Assembly: GCF_033406955.1 (NCBI RefSeq)
Contig: NZ_CP137734.1
Span: forward strand, 7,626,001 to 7,690,000
Direction of reading: 5' to 3'
Source: Streptomyces violaceoruber
Lineage (GTDB): Bacteria; Actinomycetota; Actinomycetes; Streptomycetales; Streptomycetaceae
Length of the DNA stretch: 64,000 bases
The notes below the pieces were generated by a model. It had not been told where the DNA came from. It was given only the letters and a program-made list of their open reading frames with translations, and did no database searches. Shown in pieces: positions 44,435-53,210 of the stretch (within the stretch, counting starts at the first letter, position 1; every line of letters starts with the position of its first letter). Position numbers and translations under genes: made by a program.

Positions 44435-45430
44435 ATGATCACCCGTGAAGAGATCGCCAACGTCCTGGACCAACCGGTCTACGACGGTGACGGCAACAAG
44501 ATCGGCGACGCGAAGCATGTCTTCTTCGACGACATGACCGGGCGCCCCGAGTGGGTGAGCGTCAAGACGGGCATGTTCGGCTCCACCGAGTCCTTCGTGC
44601 CCATCCGGGACGCCGCACTGGTGCAGGACCACCTCGAGGTTCCCTACGGCAAGGACCAGGTCAAGGGCGCGCCCTCTGTCGACGTCGACGCGGGCGGCCA
44701 TCTGTCGGAGACCGAGGAGCACCGGCTCTACGACTACTACGGCATCAACTGGGACAGCGTGCTGTCCGAGGCCGAGCGCACCGACGACGACCGATTCGCC
44801 GCGGGACCGGGCACCGCCGGAGCCGCCGGGACGGCTGGTGCCGCGGGACTGGCCGGTACGGCCGGTGCGGCGGGTGCCGCCGGAACGGCGGGCGGCAGGA
44901 CCGGACGCGAGGACGCCATGCGGCGTGAGGGCATGCGCGGCGACGAGGGCGCCATGCGGCGTGAGGGCATGCGCGGCGACGAGGGCGCCATGCGGCGCGA
45001 GGGCATGCGCGGCGACGAGGCCATGACCCGCTCCGAGGAGCAGATGCACATCGGCGTCGAACGCCACGAGTCCGGCCGGGCCAGGCTCCGCAAGTACGTG
45101 GTCACGGAAGAGGTCCAGCAGACCGTCCCGGTCACCCACGAGGAAGTGCGGGTGGTGCGCGAGCCCATCACGGACGCCAACCGTGACGAGGCCCTGGCCG
45201 GACCGGAGATCAGCGAGGCCGAGCACGAGGTCACGCTGCACGCGGAACGTCCCGTCGTGGAGACGGAGACGGTACCGGTGGAGCGCGTCCGGATGACCAC
45301 GGAGGAGCTCACGGAGAACGAGACGGTGCGCGGCCAGGTGCGCAAGGAGCGCATCGAGGCCGAGACCGAGTCGTTCACCGAGGGTGAGACGAAGAATGCC
45401 CGGGACGACAAGCGGCGGGGCGGCAAGTGA
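44435..45430 (+). CDS. PRC-barrel and DUF2382 domain stress-associated protein
   Basis: A 331-aa soluble acidic protein. The N-terminal PRC barrel (about 1-75) reads NVLDQPVYDGDGNKIGDAKHVFFDD. A Gly/Ala/Thr-rich linker (about 127-155) and a three-copy 12-residue repeat of the type AMRREGMRGDEG (about 161-195) follow. The C-terminal DUF2382 domain (about 200-320) has MHIGVERHESGRARLRKYVV and VERVRMTTEELTENETV. Such proteins are widespread in dry-soil bacteria; a stress role is assumed rather than proved. It ends at a bidirectional hairpin. Confidence 0.9.
   Translation: MITREEIANVLDQPVYDGDGNKIGDAKHVFFDDMTGRPEWVSVKTGMFGSTESFVPIRDAALVQDHLEVPYGKDQVKGAPSVDVDAGGHLSETEEHRLYDYYGINWDSVLSEAERTDDDRFAAGPGTAGAAGTAGAAGLAGTAGAAGAAGTAGGRTGREDAMRREGMRGDEGAMRREGMRGDEGAMRREGMRGDEAMTRSEEQMHIGVERHESGRARLRKYVVTEEVQQTVPVTHEEVRVVREPITDANRDEALAGPEISEAEHEVTLHAERPVVETETVPVERVRMTTEELTENETVRGQVRKERIEAETESFTEGETKNARDDKRRGGK
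44915..45022 (+). repeat. 36-bp coding tandem repeat, three copies
   Basis: Units start at 44915, 44951 and 44987; each encodes AMRREGMRGDEG. The units are nearly identical at the DNA level, which suggests recent expansion and possible copy-number variation between strains. Confidence 0.9.
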
Positions 45431-45455
45431 CCGTTCCCCGCGGTCGCGGGACCGG

Positions 45456-45482
45456 GCGCCGGTGAAGCGACTTCACCGGCGC
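45456..45482. terminator. bidirectional hairpin between the PRC gene and the UvrA-like gene
   Basis: A perfect 12-bp stem (45456-45467 with 45471-45482) has a 3-nt loop and overlaps the UvrA-like stop codon. Confidence 0.75.
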
Positions 45483-47818
45483 TCCCCGCCGTCCAGGGCC
45501 CGGGCCAGATAGGGCGCCGTGGCACTCCCGGCTGCGCCCGCCACCCGGGCGGGCGTCCCCTCGGCGACGATCCGGCCGCCCGCGTCGCCGCCGCCCGGAC
45601 CCAGGTCGATCACGTGGTCGGCGCCCGCGACCACACTCATGTCGTGCTCGACCACGACGACCGTGTGCCCGGCGTCGACGAGACCGTGCAACTGGCGCAT
45701 CAGCACCTCGACATCGGCCGGGTGCAGACCGGTGGTCGGCTCGTCGAGGAGGTACAGGGTGTGCCCGCGGCGCCCCCGCTGAAGCTCGCTCGCGAGCTTG
45801 ATGCGCTGCGCCTCCCCGCCGGACAGCTCCGTCGCCGGCTGGCCGAGCCGCAGATAGCCGAGACCGACGTCCAGCAGCGCGGCCAGGCTGCGGGCCACCG
45901 CCGGAGTGTCCGTGAAGAACTGCGCCGCGCCCTCCACCGTCAGGTCCAGCACCTCGGCGATGTTCCGCCCCCGGTACGCGACTTCCAGCGTCTCGGGGTT
46001 GTAGCGCGCTCCGCCGCAGTCGGGGCACGGCGCGTACGTGCTCGGCAGGAACAGCAGCTCGACGCTGACGAAACCCTCGCCCTGGCAGGTCTCGCAGCGA
46101 CCTCCCGGGACGTTGAAGGAGAACCGGCCCACGCCGAAACCGCGCTCCCGCGCCCGGTCGGTGGCGGCGAAGACCTTGCGTACGACGTCGAACAGGCCGG
46201 TGTAGGTGGCCAGGTTGGAACGCGGGGTGCGGCCGATGGGGCGCTGGTCGACGGAGACCAGCCGGTCCACCCCCGGCAGGTCCTCGGTGATCTCGCCGAC
46301 CAGCGTCGACTTGCCGGAGCCGGACACGCCCGTCACCGCGGTGAGCACCCCGAGGGGGACCCGCACGGTCACCCCGCGCAGGTTGTGCCGGGTGACCGGA
46401 CCGACCGTCACCGCGCCCCGCGGGGTGCGTACCTCGCGCACGGGCGCGGGGGAGCGGTCGAAGAGATGACGGGCGGTGGCGGACTCCGCGACGCGGGCCA
46501 GTCCGTCGACCGGGCCGCTGTACAGCACCCGCCCGCCGTGCTCCCCGGCCAGCGGACCGACGTCCACGATCCAGTCGGCGCCGCGCATCACACCGAGGTG
46601 GTGCTCCACCACGAACACCGAGTTGCCGGCCGCCTTCAGCCGTTCGAGCACCGTCAGGAGCGCCTCCGTGTCCGCCGGGTGCAGTCCCGCCGAGGGCTCG
46701 TCGAGGACGTACACGACGCCGAACAGGCCGGAGCGCAGCTGGGTCGCCAGCCGCAGCCGCTGCAACTCGCCCGCCGACAGGGTGGGGGTGGGCCGGTCCA
46801 GGCTCAGATAACCGAGCCCCAGCTCCACGACGGGCGCGATCCGGGAGATGAGGTCCTCGGCCAGCACCTTGGCCGCCTCGCCCTCGGTCGGCAGCAGACG
46901 GGGCAGCTCGGCGAGCGGCAGCGCGGCCAGCTCGGCGACGGTGCGGCCGCCGACGGTCACCGCGAGCGCCTCGGCCCGCAGCCTGCCGCCGCCGCACACC
47001 GGACAGGGCGCGCTGGTCAGGAAGCGCTCCGCCTTCGCCCGCAGCGTGGCGCTCTTCGAGTCCGCGAACGTCTTCAGCACGTAGCGCCGGGCGCTCATGT
47101 ACGTGCCCTGGTACGGCCGCTGGATGCGGCCCGCCTCCCGCACCGGGTGGACCGTGACCACCGGCTGCTCGTCGGTGAACAGGATCCACTCCCGCGCTTC
47201 GGCGGGCAGCTCGCGCCAGGGCCGGTCCACGTCGTACCCGAGCGCGTCCAGGACGTCCCGCAGGTTCTTGCCCTGCCAGGCGCCCGGCCACGCGGCGATC
47301 GCACCGTCCCGGATCGACAGCGAGGGATCCGGGACCAGCAACTCCTCGGTGGTGCGGTGCACCCGGCCGAGCCCGTGACACTCCGGGCAGGCCCCCGCCG
47401 CCGTGTTCGGCGAGAACGCGTCGGAGTCCAGCCGCTCGGCGCCCGGCGGGTACGTGCCGGCGCGGGAGAAGAGCATCCGCAGGGAGTTGGAGAGGTTGGT
47501 GACCGTCCCCACCGAGGAGCGGGACGTCGGCGTGGCCCGCCGCTGCTGGAGCGAGACGGCGGGTGGCAGCCCGGTGATCCCGCCGACCTTGGGTGCGCCG
47601 ACCTGGTGGATCAGCCGCCGGGCGTAGGGCGCGACCGACTCGAAGTAGCGCCGCTGCGCCTCCGCGTAGACCGTCCCGAAGGCCAGCGACGACTTCCCCG
47701 ATCCGGAGACGCCCGTGAACACCGCCAGCACGTCCCGGGGGACGTCCACGTCGACGCACTTGAGATTGTGCTCGCGGGCGTCGCGCACGCGGACGTACGG
47801 GTCGTGGGGGCTGTGCAT
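45473..47818 (-). CDS. UvrA-like ABC excinuclease subunit (UvrA2/DrrC type)
   Basis: A 781-aa protein with two ABC ATPase domains. Walker A motifs are GVSGSGKSSLAFG (about 36-48) and GVSGSGKSTLVG (about 490). Signature motifs are LSAGELQRLRLATQL and LSGGEAQRIKLASEL. Zinc-finger cysteines lie in CPECHGLG, CPVCGGG, CETCQGEG and CPDCGGA. It is about 170 residues shorter than canonical UvrA and seems to lack the UvrB-binding insertion. It therefore belongs to the UvrA2 or drug-resistance DrrC-like class and may clear DNA-intercalating compounds rather than do general excision repair. Confidence 0.92.
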   Translation of the reverse strand: MHSPHDPYVRVRDAREHNLKCVDVDVPRDVLAVFTGVSGSGKSSLAFGTVYAEAQRRYFESVAPYARRLIHQVGAPKVGGITGLPPAVSLQQRRATPTSRSSVGTVTNLSNSLRMLFSRAGTYPPGAERLDSDAFSPNTAAGACPECHGLGRVHRTTEELLVPDPSLSIRDGAIAAWPGAWQGKNLRDVLDALGYDVDRPWRELPAEAREWILFTDEQPVVTVHPVREAGRIQRPYQGTYMSARRYVLKTFADSKSATLRAKAERFLTSAPCPVCGGGRLRAEALAVTVGGRTVAELAALPLAELPRLLPTEGEAAKVLAEDLISRIAPVVELGLGYLSLDRPTPTLSAGELQRLRLATQLRSGLFGVVYVLDEPSAGLHPADTEALLTVLERLKAAGNSVFVVEHHLGVMRGADWIVDVGPLAGEHGGRVLYSGPVDGLARVAESATARHLFDRSPAPVREVRTPRGAVTVGPVTRHNLRGVTVRVPLGVLTAVTGVSGSGKSTLVGEITEDLPGVDRLVSVDQRPIGRTPRSNLATYTGLFDVVRKVFAATDRARERGFGVGRFSFNVPGGRCETCQGEGFVSVELLFLPSTYAPCPDCGGARYNPETLEVAYRGRNIAEVLDLTVEGAAQFFTDTPAVARSLAALLDVGLGYLRLGQPATELSGGEAQRIKLASELQRGRRGHTLYLLDEPTTGLHPADVEVLMRQLHGLVDAGHTVVVVEHDMSVVAGADHVIDLGPGGGDAGGRIVAEGTPARVAGAAGSATAPYLARALDGGERR

Positions 47819-47860
47819 CGCGGGGGGCTCCGTACGGTGGGTGGGACAAACCCCGCGATT

Positions 47861-48880
47861 CTACGCCGGGGCGTCGAGCGGCCCCGTACCGGTGACACGG
47901 GCGAGCCGCCGGTAGGAGTCGAGCAGCGCGGCACGGTCGTACGTGCTGGTGGTGACCAGCACCTCCTGCGCGCCCGTCTCCTTCACGAGCGTCTCCAGCT
48001 CGTCGGCGACCTGCTCCTCGGTGCCGGTGACGTGGCCGGCGAGACCGGCCTCGTACAGGTCGCGCTCCTTGCCGGTCATGGTCCGGGCCTCGACCTCCTC
48101 GGCCGTCGGCAGCGGCGGGAAGGAGCCCCGCGTGCGGGCCTCGGCCATGGACCACGCCTCCGGGACCAGGAGCCGCCGGGCCGCCTCGGGCGTGGCGGCC
48201 ACCGCGACGGTGCCGGAGACGACGACGTACGGCTCCGGGCTCCACCCGGAGGGGCGGAACGCGGCTCGGTAGCGGTCGATGCCGCGGCGCATCCGGTCCC
48301 GGTCCCGCAGGTCCCCGATGACCATGGGCAGGCCGGCCCGGGCGGCGACGGCCGCGCCCTCGCCCATGGCCAGCACGAACGGCGGTACGGTCAGCCCCTC
48401 CGCGGGGCGCGCGTGCACGCCGGTGGGCGAGGTGCCCCGGAACCAGCCGAGCAGCTCGGCCAGTTGCGCGTCGAAGTCCTCGGCGTCGTCCTTCTCCCGG
48501 CCCAGCGCCCTGCGGACGCCGTCGGTGAAACCCACCGAGCGGCCGAGCCCCATGTCGATCCGGCCGGGGAAGAGCGACTCCAGCACGCCGAACTGCTCGG
48601 CGACCACCAGCGGCCGGTGGTTGGGCAGCATCACGCCCCCGGTGCCGACGCGGATACGGCTCGTGGCCCCGGCCACGGCGGCCGCGAGCACGGTCGGCGC
48701 CGAGCCGGCCACTCCGGGCACGCCGTGGTGCTCCGCCACCCAGAACCGGTGGAACCCGAGCCGCTCCGCCTCCCGGGCCAGCCGCACGGTGTCCCGCAGT
48801 GCCTCCCCGGCACTGCGGCCCGCCCGGATGCGGGAGCGGTCGAGGACGGAGAAGCGGGTGTCGGCGAGTGCAGAGGTCAC
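47861..48880 (-). CDS. luciferase-like (LLM class) flavin-dependent oxidoreductase
   Basis: Predicted 339-aa monooxygenase-type protein. GTG 48880 (VTSALADTRFSVLDRS) was chosen to match the usual N-terminus; the frame runs further upstream into a repeat element. Typical stretches are AERLGFHRFWVAEHHGVPGVAGSAPTVL in two parts, IRVGTGGVMLPNHRPLVVAEQFGVLE, and RIDMGLGRSVG. It binds FMN or F420; the sequence does not decide which. The substrate is unknown. It reads away from a MITE inserted 51 bp upstream of this start. Confidence 0.88.
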   Translation of the reverse strand: MTSALADTRFSVLDRSRIRAGRSAGEALRDTVRLAREAERLGFHRFWVAEHHGVPGVAGSAPTVLAAAVAGATSRIRVGTGGVMLPNHRPLVVAEQFGVLESLFPGRIDMGLGRSVGFTDGVRRALGREKDDAEDFDAQLAELLGWFRGTSPTGVHARPAEGLTVPPFVLAMGEGAAVAARAGLPMVIGDLRDRDRMRRGIDRYRAAFRPSGWSPEPYVVVSGTVAVAATPEAARRLLVPEAWSMAEARTRGSFPPLPTAEEVEARTMTGKERDLYEAGLAGHVTGTEEQVADELETLVKETGAQEVLVTTSTYDRAALLDSYRRLARVTGTGPLDAPA

Positions 48881-48930
48881 ACCGTCTTCAACGCCCGCAC
48901 GCCGCACAGATTCCCGGCGGCGCGCCCTGG

Positions 48931-49121
48931 CTAGGGGGTGTCGTTTGGATCTTGCCGGGGGTAGCGGGGTCCGGCACGCGCATCTGCGGCGTTGTCGTCG
49001 GTTGCCGGGGCTTCGCCCTGTCGCCCTCCTCCGCCTTGCAGCTGCACGCACCAGACCCGGCTCGGGCCGGCCACAAGGCACCGTCGGCCGCGGCCGGCCT
49101 GATCCGAACGACACCCCCTAG
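48931..49121. mobile_element. 191-bp MITE with 21-bp terminal inverted repeats
   Basis: The ends at 48931-48951 and 49101-49121 match in inverted orientation at 20 of 21 positions. Both ends show CTAG, so the element looks inserted at CTAG with a TA duplication, as in IS630-type elements. It contains no ORF for a transposase. It lies in the divergent promoter region of the LLM oxidoreductase and the HAD phosphatase, 9 bp before the latter's start codon. From memory, similar elements are scattered in many Streptomyces genomes. Confidence 0.82.
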
Positions 49122-49130
49122 GGTGGGCGG

Positions 49131-49622
49131 GTGAGCGACAGCAGCAGGCCCCCGGTGGCCGTGTTCGACCTGGACAACACCCTCGCCGACACCGCGCACC
49201 GGCAACGGTTCCTGGAGCGCAGGCCCCGTGACTGGGACGCCTTCTTCGCCGCCGCGCCGCACGATCCGCCGCTCGCGGAGGGCATCGCGCTGGTGCGGGA
49301 GAGCGCCAAGGAGTGCGAGATCGTCTACCTCACTGGACGGCCCGAGCGCTGCCGGCGCGACACGCTCGACTGGCTGGCCGCGCACGGCCTGCCGGACGGT
49401 GCCGTGCACATGCGCGGCAACGCCGACCGCAGGCCCGCCCGGCGCACCAAGCTGGAGATCCTGCGGCGGCTCGCGCGGACCCGTGAGGTCCGGGTCCTGG
49501 TGGACGACGACGAGTTGGTCTGCGACGACGCCGAACGGGCCGGATTCCCCGTGCTCAGGGCACGCTGGGCGGCCCGGTCGGCCGAACTGCGCGTGGCGCA
49601 GGAGCGCGAGGGCCGCACCTGA
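49131..49622 (+). CDS. HAD-family phosphatase, polynucleotide 3'-phosphatase-like
   Basis: A 163-aa HAD-superfamily protein. The catalytic motif I is VAVFDLDNTLADT (DxD; about 9-21). Motif II is IVYLTGRPERCR. The Lys (motif III) is near RTKLEILRRL, and motif IV is VLVDDDELVCDDA. The fold and the SGRPE-like motif resemble the phosphatase half of polynucleotide kinase/phosphatase. GTG 49131 is only 9 bp from a MITE end, so its transcription start may lie in the element. Confidence 0.85.
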   Translation: MSDSSRPPVAVFDLDNTLADTAHRQRFLERRPRDWDAFFAAAPHDPPLAEGIALVRESAKECEIVYLTGRPERCRRDTLDWLAAHGLPDGAVHMRGNADRRPARRTKLEILRRLARTREVRVLVDDDELVCDDAERAGFPVLRARWAARSAELRVAQEREGRT

Positions 49623-49655
49623 GGGACGTGGCCGCCGAAGGGGCCTCCGAAGCCG

Positions 49656-49871
49656 TCAGTCGGACTCCTCCAGGCGGAAGCCGAGCTTGAGGCCGACCTG
49701 CCAGTGCGCGACCTGCCCGTCCTCGATCTGGCCGCGCACCTGCGTCACCTCGAACCAGTCCAGCTTGCGCAGGGTCTGCGAGGCGCGCGTGACCGCGTTG
49801 CGGACGGCCTGGTCGACTCCGTCGGGCGAGGTGCCGACGACCTCGGTGACCCGGTAGGTGTGGTTCGACAT
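49656..49871 (-). CDS. dodecin-family flavin-binding protein
   Basis: A 71-aa protein. ATG 49871 follows GAAGGGA. The sequence (MSNHTYRVTEVVGTSP...ASQTLRKLDWFEVTQVRGQI) fits the beta-alpha-beta-beta dodecin fold, which assembles into a 12-mer that stores riboflavin, FMN or CoA. The aromatic residue for flavin stacking is the Trp in LDWFEV. It is convergent with the HAD gene. Confidence 0.93.
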   Translation of the reverse strand: MSNHTYRVTEVVGTSPDGVDQAVRNAVTRASQTLRKLDWFEVTQVRGQIEDGQVAHWQVGLKLGFRLEESD

Positions 49872-49984
49872 GCGGTGCTCCCTTCCACGGGGCAGCGGTG
49901 TGCCCTGCGTCACTCCACCGTGCCCCAAGACGGGACGGAGCGCGAGGCATCGGCCTTCGGGGCGGAACCCACCGGTACCTCCCC

Positions 49985-50013
49985 TTGACCTTTGTAATGG
50001 TCCATACCAAAAT
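49985..50013 (+). promoter_or_regulatory. promoter with dre (DasR)-like operator
   Basis: A -35-like TTGACC (49985-49990) and a weak -10 candidate (CAAAAT, 50008-50013) are 17 bp apart. Between and overlapping them is AATGGTCCATACCAAA (49996-50011), which matches the 16-bp DasR consensus at 11 positions with intact TGGT/ACCA arms. It lies about 110 bp upstream of a sugar-binding lipoprotein gene. Confidence 0.5.
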
Positions 50014-50121
50014 CCCAGACACCCGTTCGAGCCTCGGGCTCGTCCCCCACGTCGGGTCTCCCTTCGCGTGTGCAGGACACACCTGTCCGCGCCCTCTGTT
50101 CGTCAGTCAGAAGGACCCCTC

Positions 50122-51390
50122 GTGAGACGTCGCCTCCTCGCCCTTGTCTGTGTGTCCGCCACCGTGCTCAGCGGCTGCGGCCTGATCTCGCAGGACGGCG
50201 GGAGCGAGCGGCACACCGTCACCGTGTGGCTGATGAAGGACAGTGCCTCGCAGGACTTCCTGAAGCGGTTCACCGAGGGCTTCGAGGCCGACCACCCCGA
50301 CCTCGACCTCGACGTCCGCATCCAGGAGTGGACCGGGATCGGCGACAAGGTGCAGGCCGCGCTGAAGGCCGACGGCACGGACGGCCCCGACGTCATCGAG
50401 GTCGGCAACACCCAGGTCCCGCAGTACGCGGAGGGAGGCCGGCTGCAGGACCTGACCCTGGAGTCGATGCGCGACTGGGGCATCCGCGACTGGCTGCCGG
50501 GTCTCGCCGAACCGGGGCAGTGGCTGTCCCAGCAGTTCGGCATCCCCTGGTACGCCGCCAACCGCGTCGTCATCTACCGCAAGGACCTCTTCGAGCAGGC
50601 CGGCGTGGGCGAGCCGCCCCGCACCCGCGAGGAGTGGCTCACCGCCACGGAGAAGCTCGACAAGAACGGCGACCAGGGCATCTACCTGGCCGGGCAGGAC
50701 TGGTACACGCTCTCCGGACTCATCTGGGACGAGGGCGGCGAACTCGCCACCCAGGACGGCGAGGGCGGCGTCTGGACGGGCGCCCTGGACTCCGCGGCGG
50801 CCCTGCGCGGCATGGCCTTCTACCGCGAACTGCAGGCCCTGGGCGACGGCCCGGTCGACGCCGACGAGGAACACCCGCCGCAGGCCGGGGTCTTCGCGAA
50901 GGGACAGATCGCACAGATCATCGCGGTGCCGGGCCAGGCCCAGTCCATCCTGCGCGAGAACCCCGAACTCAAGGGCAAAATCGGCTTCTTCCCCGTGCCC
51001 GGCAAGAGCGCCGACAAGCCCGGCGCCGTCTTCACCGGCGGCTCCGACCTCGTCGTCCCGAAGAACACCGACCAGGAGGACGGCGCCCGGGCCGTGGTCG
51101 AGGCGCTGGTGAGCACCAAGTGGAACACCGACCTGGCCCGCACCATGAACTACGTCCCCAACAAGAAGTCGCTCGCCAAGGACGTCTCCGGCGAGGAGGG
51201 GATCGAGGCCATGGCGGCCGGCGCCGCACAGGGCCGGGCGACCCCCGGTACGCCCCGGTGGGGCGCGGTCGAGGCGGACAACCCGATCAAGGAGTACATG
51301 ACGAAGGTGCTCAAGGGGGCGAAGGCGAAGTCGGAGGCCCGCAAGGCCTCCGACCGCATCACCGAACTGCTGGACGTCAACACGCGCTGA
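50122..51390 (+). CDS. orphan sugar ABC transporter substrate-binding lipoprotein
   Basis: Predicted 422-aa family-1 solute-binding protein. GTG 50122 follows AGAAGGA. The signal peptide has lipobox LSGC (about 18-21). The fold shows ALKADGTDGPDVIEVGNTQV, FGIPWYAANRVVIYRKDLF and TGGSDLVVPKN. No permease or ATPase gene lies beside it, so it must share a transporter encoded elsewhere or have another role. The DasR-like site upstream suggests N-acetylglucosamine or chitosaccharide control; this is inferred. Confidence 0.88.
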   Translation: MRRRLLALVCVSATVLSGCGLISQDGGSERHTVTVWLMKDSASQDFLKRFTEGFEADHPDLDLDVRIQEWTGIGDKVQAALKADGTDGPDVIEVGNTQVPQYAEGGRLQDLTLESMRDWGIRDWLPGLAEPGQWLSQQFGIPWYAANRVVIYRKDLFEQAGVGEPPRTREEWLTATEKLDKNGDQGIYLAGQDWYTLSGLIWDEGGELATQDGEGGVWTGALDSAAALRGMAFYRELQALGDGPVDADEEHPPQAGVFAKGQIAQIIAVPGQAQSILRENPELKGKIGFFPVPGKSADKPGAVFTGGSDLVVPKNTDQEDGARAVVEALVSTKWNTDLARTMNYVPNKKSLAKDVSGEEGIEAMAAGAAQGRATPGTPRWGAVEADNPIKEYMTKVLKGAKAKSEARKASDRITELLDVNTR

Positions 51391-51400
51391 CCGGCGGGTG

Positions 51401-51424
51401 CCGGGGCGCGGGCCGGCGCCCCGG
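51401..51424. terminator. hairpin between the binding-protein gene and egtD
   Basis: An 8-bp GC stem (51401-51408 with 51417-51424) has an 8-nt loop, between convergent genes. There is no U-tract, which is normal for this genome type. Confidence 0.5.
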
Positions 51425-51426
51425 AC

Positions 51427-52398
51427 TCAGCGCGCCACGCTCAGCGACAGGGCGAAACGGTCGCCGCCGTCCGTCCACCAGTGGGCCAGGTCGAGACCGG
51501 CCGCCGCCAGCTCGGCCCGCACACCCTCCCGCCGGAACTTCGCGGACACCTCGGTGCGCAACTCCTCCCCGTCCGCGAAGTCCACGGCCAGGTCGAGCGC
51601 CTGGATCTTCACGGCCTGCGCGGTGCGCGAGCGCAGCCGCATCTCGATCCACTCCCGTTCGGCGTTCCACAGCGCCACGTGCTCGAAGGCCGCGGGCGCG
51701 AAGTCGGCCTCCAGCTCGCGGTTCACCACGGACAGCACGTTCTTGTTGAACTCGCCCGTCACCCCGGCCGCGTCGTCGTAGGCGCGGACCAGCACCCCTT
51801 CGTCCTTGACCAGGTCCGTGCCCAGCAACAGGGTGTCGCCCGGGGAGAGCAGGGAGCGCACGGAGGCCAGGAACTCGGCGCGTTCCCCGGGCAGCAGGTT
51901 GCCGATGGTGCCGCCGAGGAACGCCACCAGCCGGGGGCCCGGCGTGTCGGGCAGCGTCAGCCCGGCCGTGAAGTCGGCGATCAGCGCGTGCACCTGGAGG
52001 CCGGGGCGCTCGGCGACGAGCGCCTGTCCGGCCTGGACGAGGGCGCTCTCGCTCACGTCGACCGGCACGTAGCCGCGCAGTCCGTTCCGCTCGGTGAGCG
52101 CGTCCAGCAGCACGCGTGTCTTCTCCGAGGAGCCGGAGCCCAGCTCCACCAGGGTGCGGGCACCGGTCGCCGCCGCGATCTCCCCGGCCCGGTCGACGAG
52201 GATCTCCCGCTCGGCCCGGGTCGGGTAGTACTCGGGCAGCGCGGTGATCGCCTCGAACAGCTCGCTGCCCCGCGCGTCGTAGAACCACTTCGGCGGCAGC
52301 CACTTGGGCGTGCTCGTCAGGCCCGCCAGGACGTCGGCGCGCAGGGCGGCGTCCGTGGCGTCCTCGGGCAGCGTCCGGGTCAGACGGAACTGGCTCAC
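51427..52398 (-). CDS. egtD: L-histidine N-alpha-methyltransferase EgtD
   Basis: A 323-aa SAM-dependent enzyme that makes hercynine (trimethyl-histidine), the first step of ergothioneine synthesis. Features: LPPKWFYDARGSELFEAITALPEYYPTRAE (family signature, about 34-63), the SAM motif LVELGSGSSEKTRVLLDAL, FLGGTIGNL, and the C-terminal EISAKF-like EVSAKFRREGV. GTG 52398 overlaps the egtC stop (GTGA). It is the last gene of the egtA-B-C-D operon. Confidence 0.95.
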   Translation of the reverse strand: MSQFRLTRTLPEDATDAALRADVLAGLTSTPKWLPPKWFYDARGSELFEAITALPEYYPTRAEREILVDRAGEIAAATGARTLVELGSGSSEKTRVLLDALTERNGLRGYVPVDVSESALVQAGQALVAERPGLQVHALIADFTAGLTLPDTPGPRLVAFLGGTIGNLLPGERAEFLASVRSLLSPGDTLLLGTDLVKDEGVLVRAYDDAAGVTGEFNKNVLSVVNRELEADFAPAAFEHVALWNAEREWIEMRLRSRTAQAVKIQALDLAVDFADGEELRTEVSAKFRREGVRAELAAAGLDLAHWWTDGGDRFALSLSVAR

Positions 52399-53210
52399 GT
52401 GCGGGGCTCCTTCGCAGAGACGAAAGCGTCGGTCGGGCCGAGGGCGGGGGCGGCGGCCCCGCCCGGGTCCTTGAGCGGGGTCAGTCGCACGTCCGTGCGA
52501 CTCGCCGTCAGCAGGGTGCGGTCGGGGACCTCCCGCCAGTGGGGGTCGTCGTCGTACGGCTCGGAGGCGACGACCGTGCCGCCCCCCGGGCGGGACAGGT
52601 ACCACAGGGTGTCGCCCCAGGTGGTGGCGGTGATGGTGGAGCCGTTGGTGAGGAGCAGGTTGAGCCGGGAGGCCGGGGCCGCCGCGGCCACCTCCAGCAC
52701 CGTCTCGGTCAGCGCCCGGCCCTCGTCGTCCCCGGCCCGCAGCCGGGCCAGGACCAGCGCCCACACGAGCGCCGAGTCGTTGCGCGCCTCCAGCGACAGC
52801 AGCTCACCGGGCGGCAGCGTCGCGGCCACCGGAGCCAGCGACCCCGGCCAGCCCGCCACGGCACCGTTGTGGCTGAACAGCCAGGCCCCCGCGGCGAAGG
52901 GCGCCGCGGCCGCCTCCGCGTCGGCACCGGCCAGCGTCGCGTCCCGCACCGCCGCGAGCAGCGCACCGGTCCGCACCACCCGCGCCAGGTCGGCGAAGGA
53001 CTGGTCCGCCCAGATCGGCCCCGCCCGGCGGTACCGGGCGGGCACCGGGTCGCCGTCGGCGTACCAGCCGACGCCGAACCCGTCGGCGTTCACCGTGCCG
53101 TACCGCTGGTGCCGCGGCGCCCACGACTGCCGGTACAGACCGTGCGGCGGCGCCACGAGGAGGTCGCCCAGGGGTTCCGCGGGGCCCGCATAGGCCAGGT
53201 GCCGGCACAT
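52395..53210 (-). CDS. egtC: ergothioneine biosynthesis amidohydrolase EgtC
   Basis: A 271-aa class-II glutamine-amidotransferase-fold hydrolase. The catalytic nucleophile Cys2 follows the initiator Met (MCRHLAYAG). Further motifs are NADGFGVGWYA and FSHNGAVAGW. It removes the gamma-glutamyl group from the hercynyl-gamma-Glu-Cys sulfoxide formed by EgtB. The ATG shares one base with the egtB stop. Confidence 0.95.
   Translation of the reverse strand: MCRHLAYAGPAEPLGDLLVAPPHGLYRQSWAPRHQRYGTVNADGFGVGWYADGDPVPARYRRAGPIWADQSFADLARVVRTGALLAAVRDATLAGADAEAAAAPFAAGAWLFSHNGAVAGWPGSLAPVAATLPPGELLSLEARNDSALVWALVLARLRAGDDEGRALTETVLEVAAAAPASRLNLLLTNGSTITATTWGDTLWYLSRPGGGTVVASEPYDDDPHWREVPDRTLLTASRTDVRLTPLKDPGGAAAPALGPTDAFVSAKEPRT

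Noticed and set aside
44915..45022. 36-bp repeats as a CRISPR array
   Set aside because: The units are contiguous without spacers and lie inside a coding frame.
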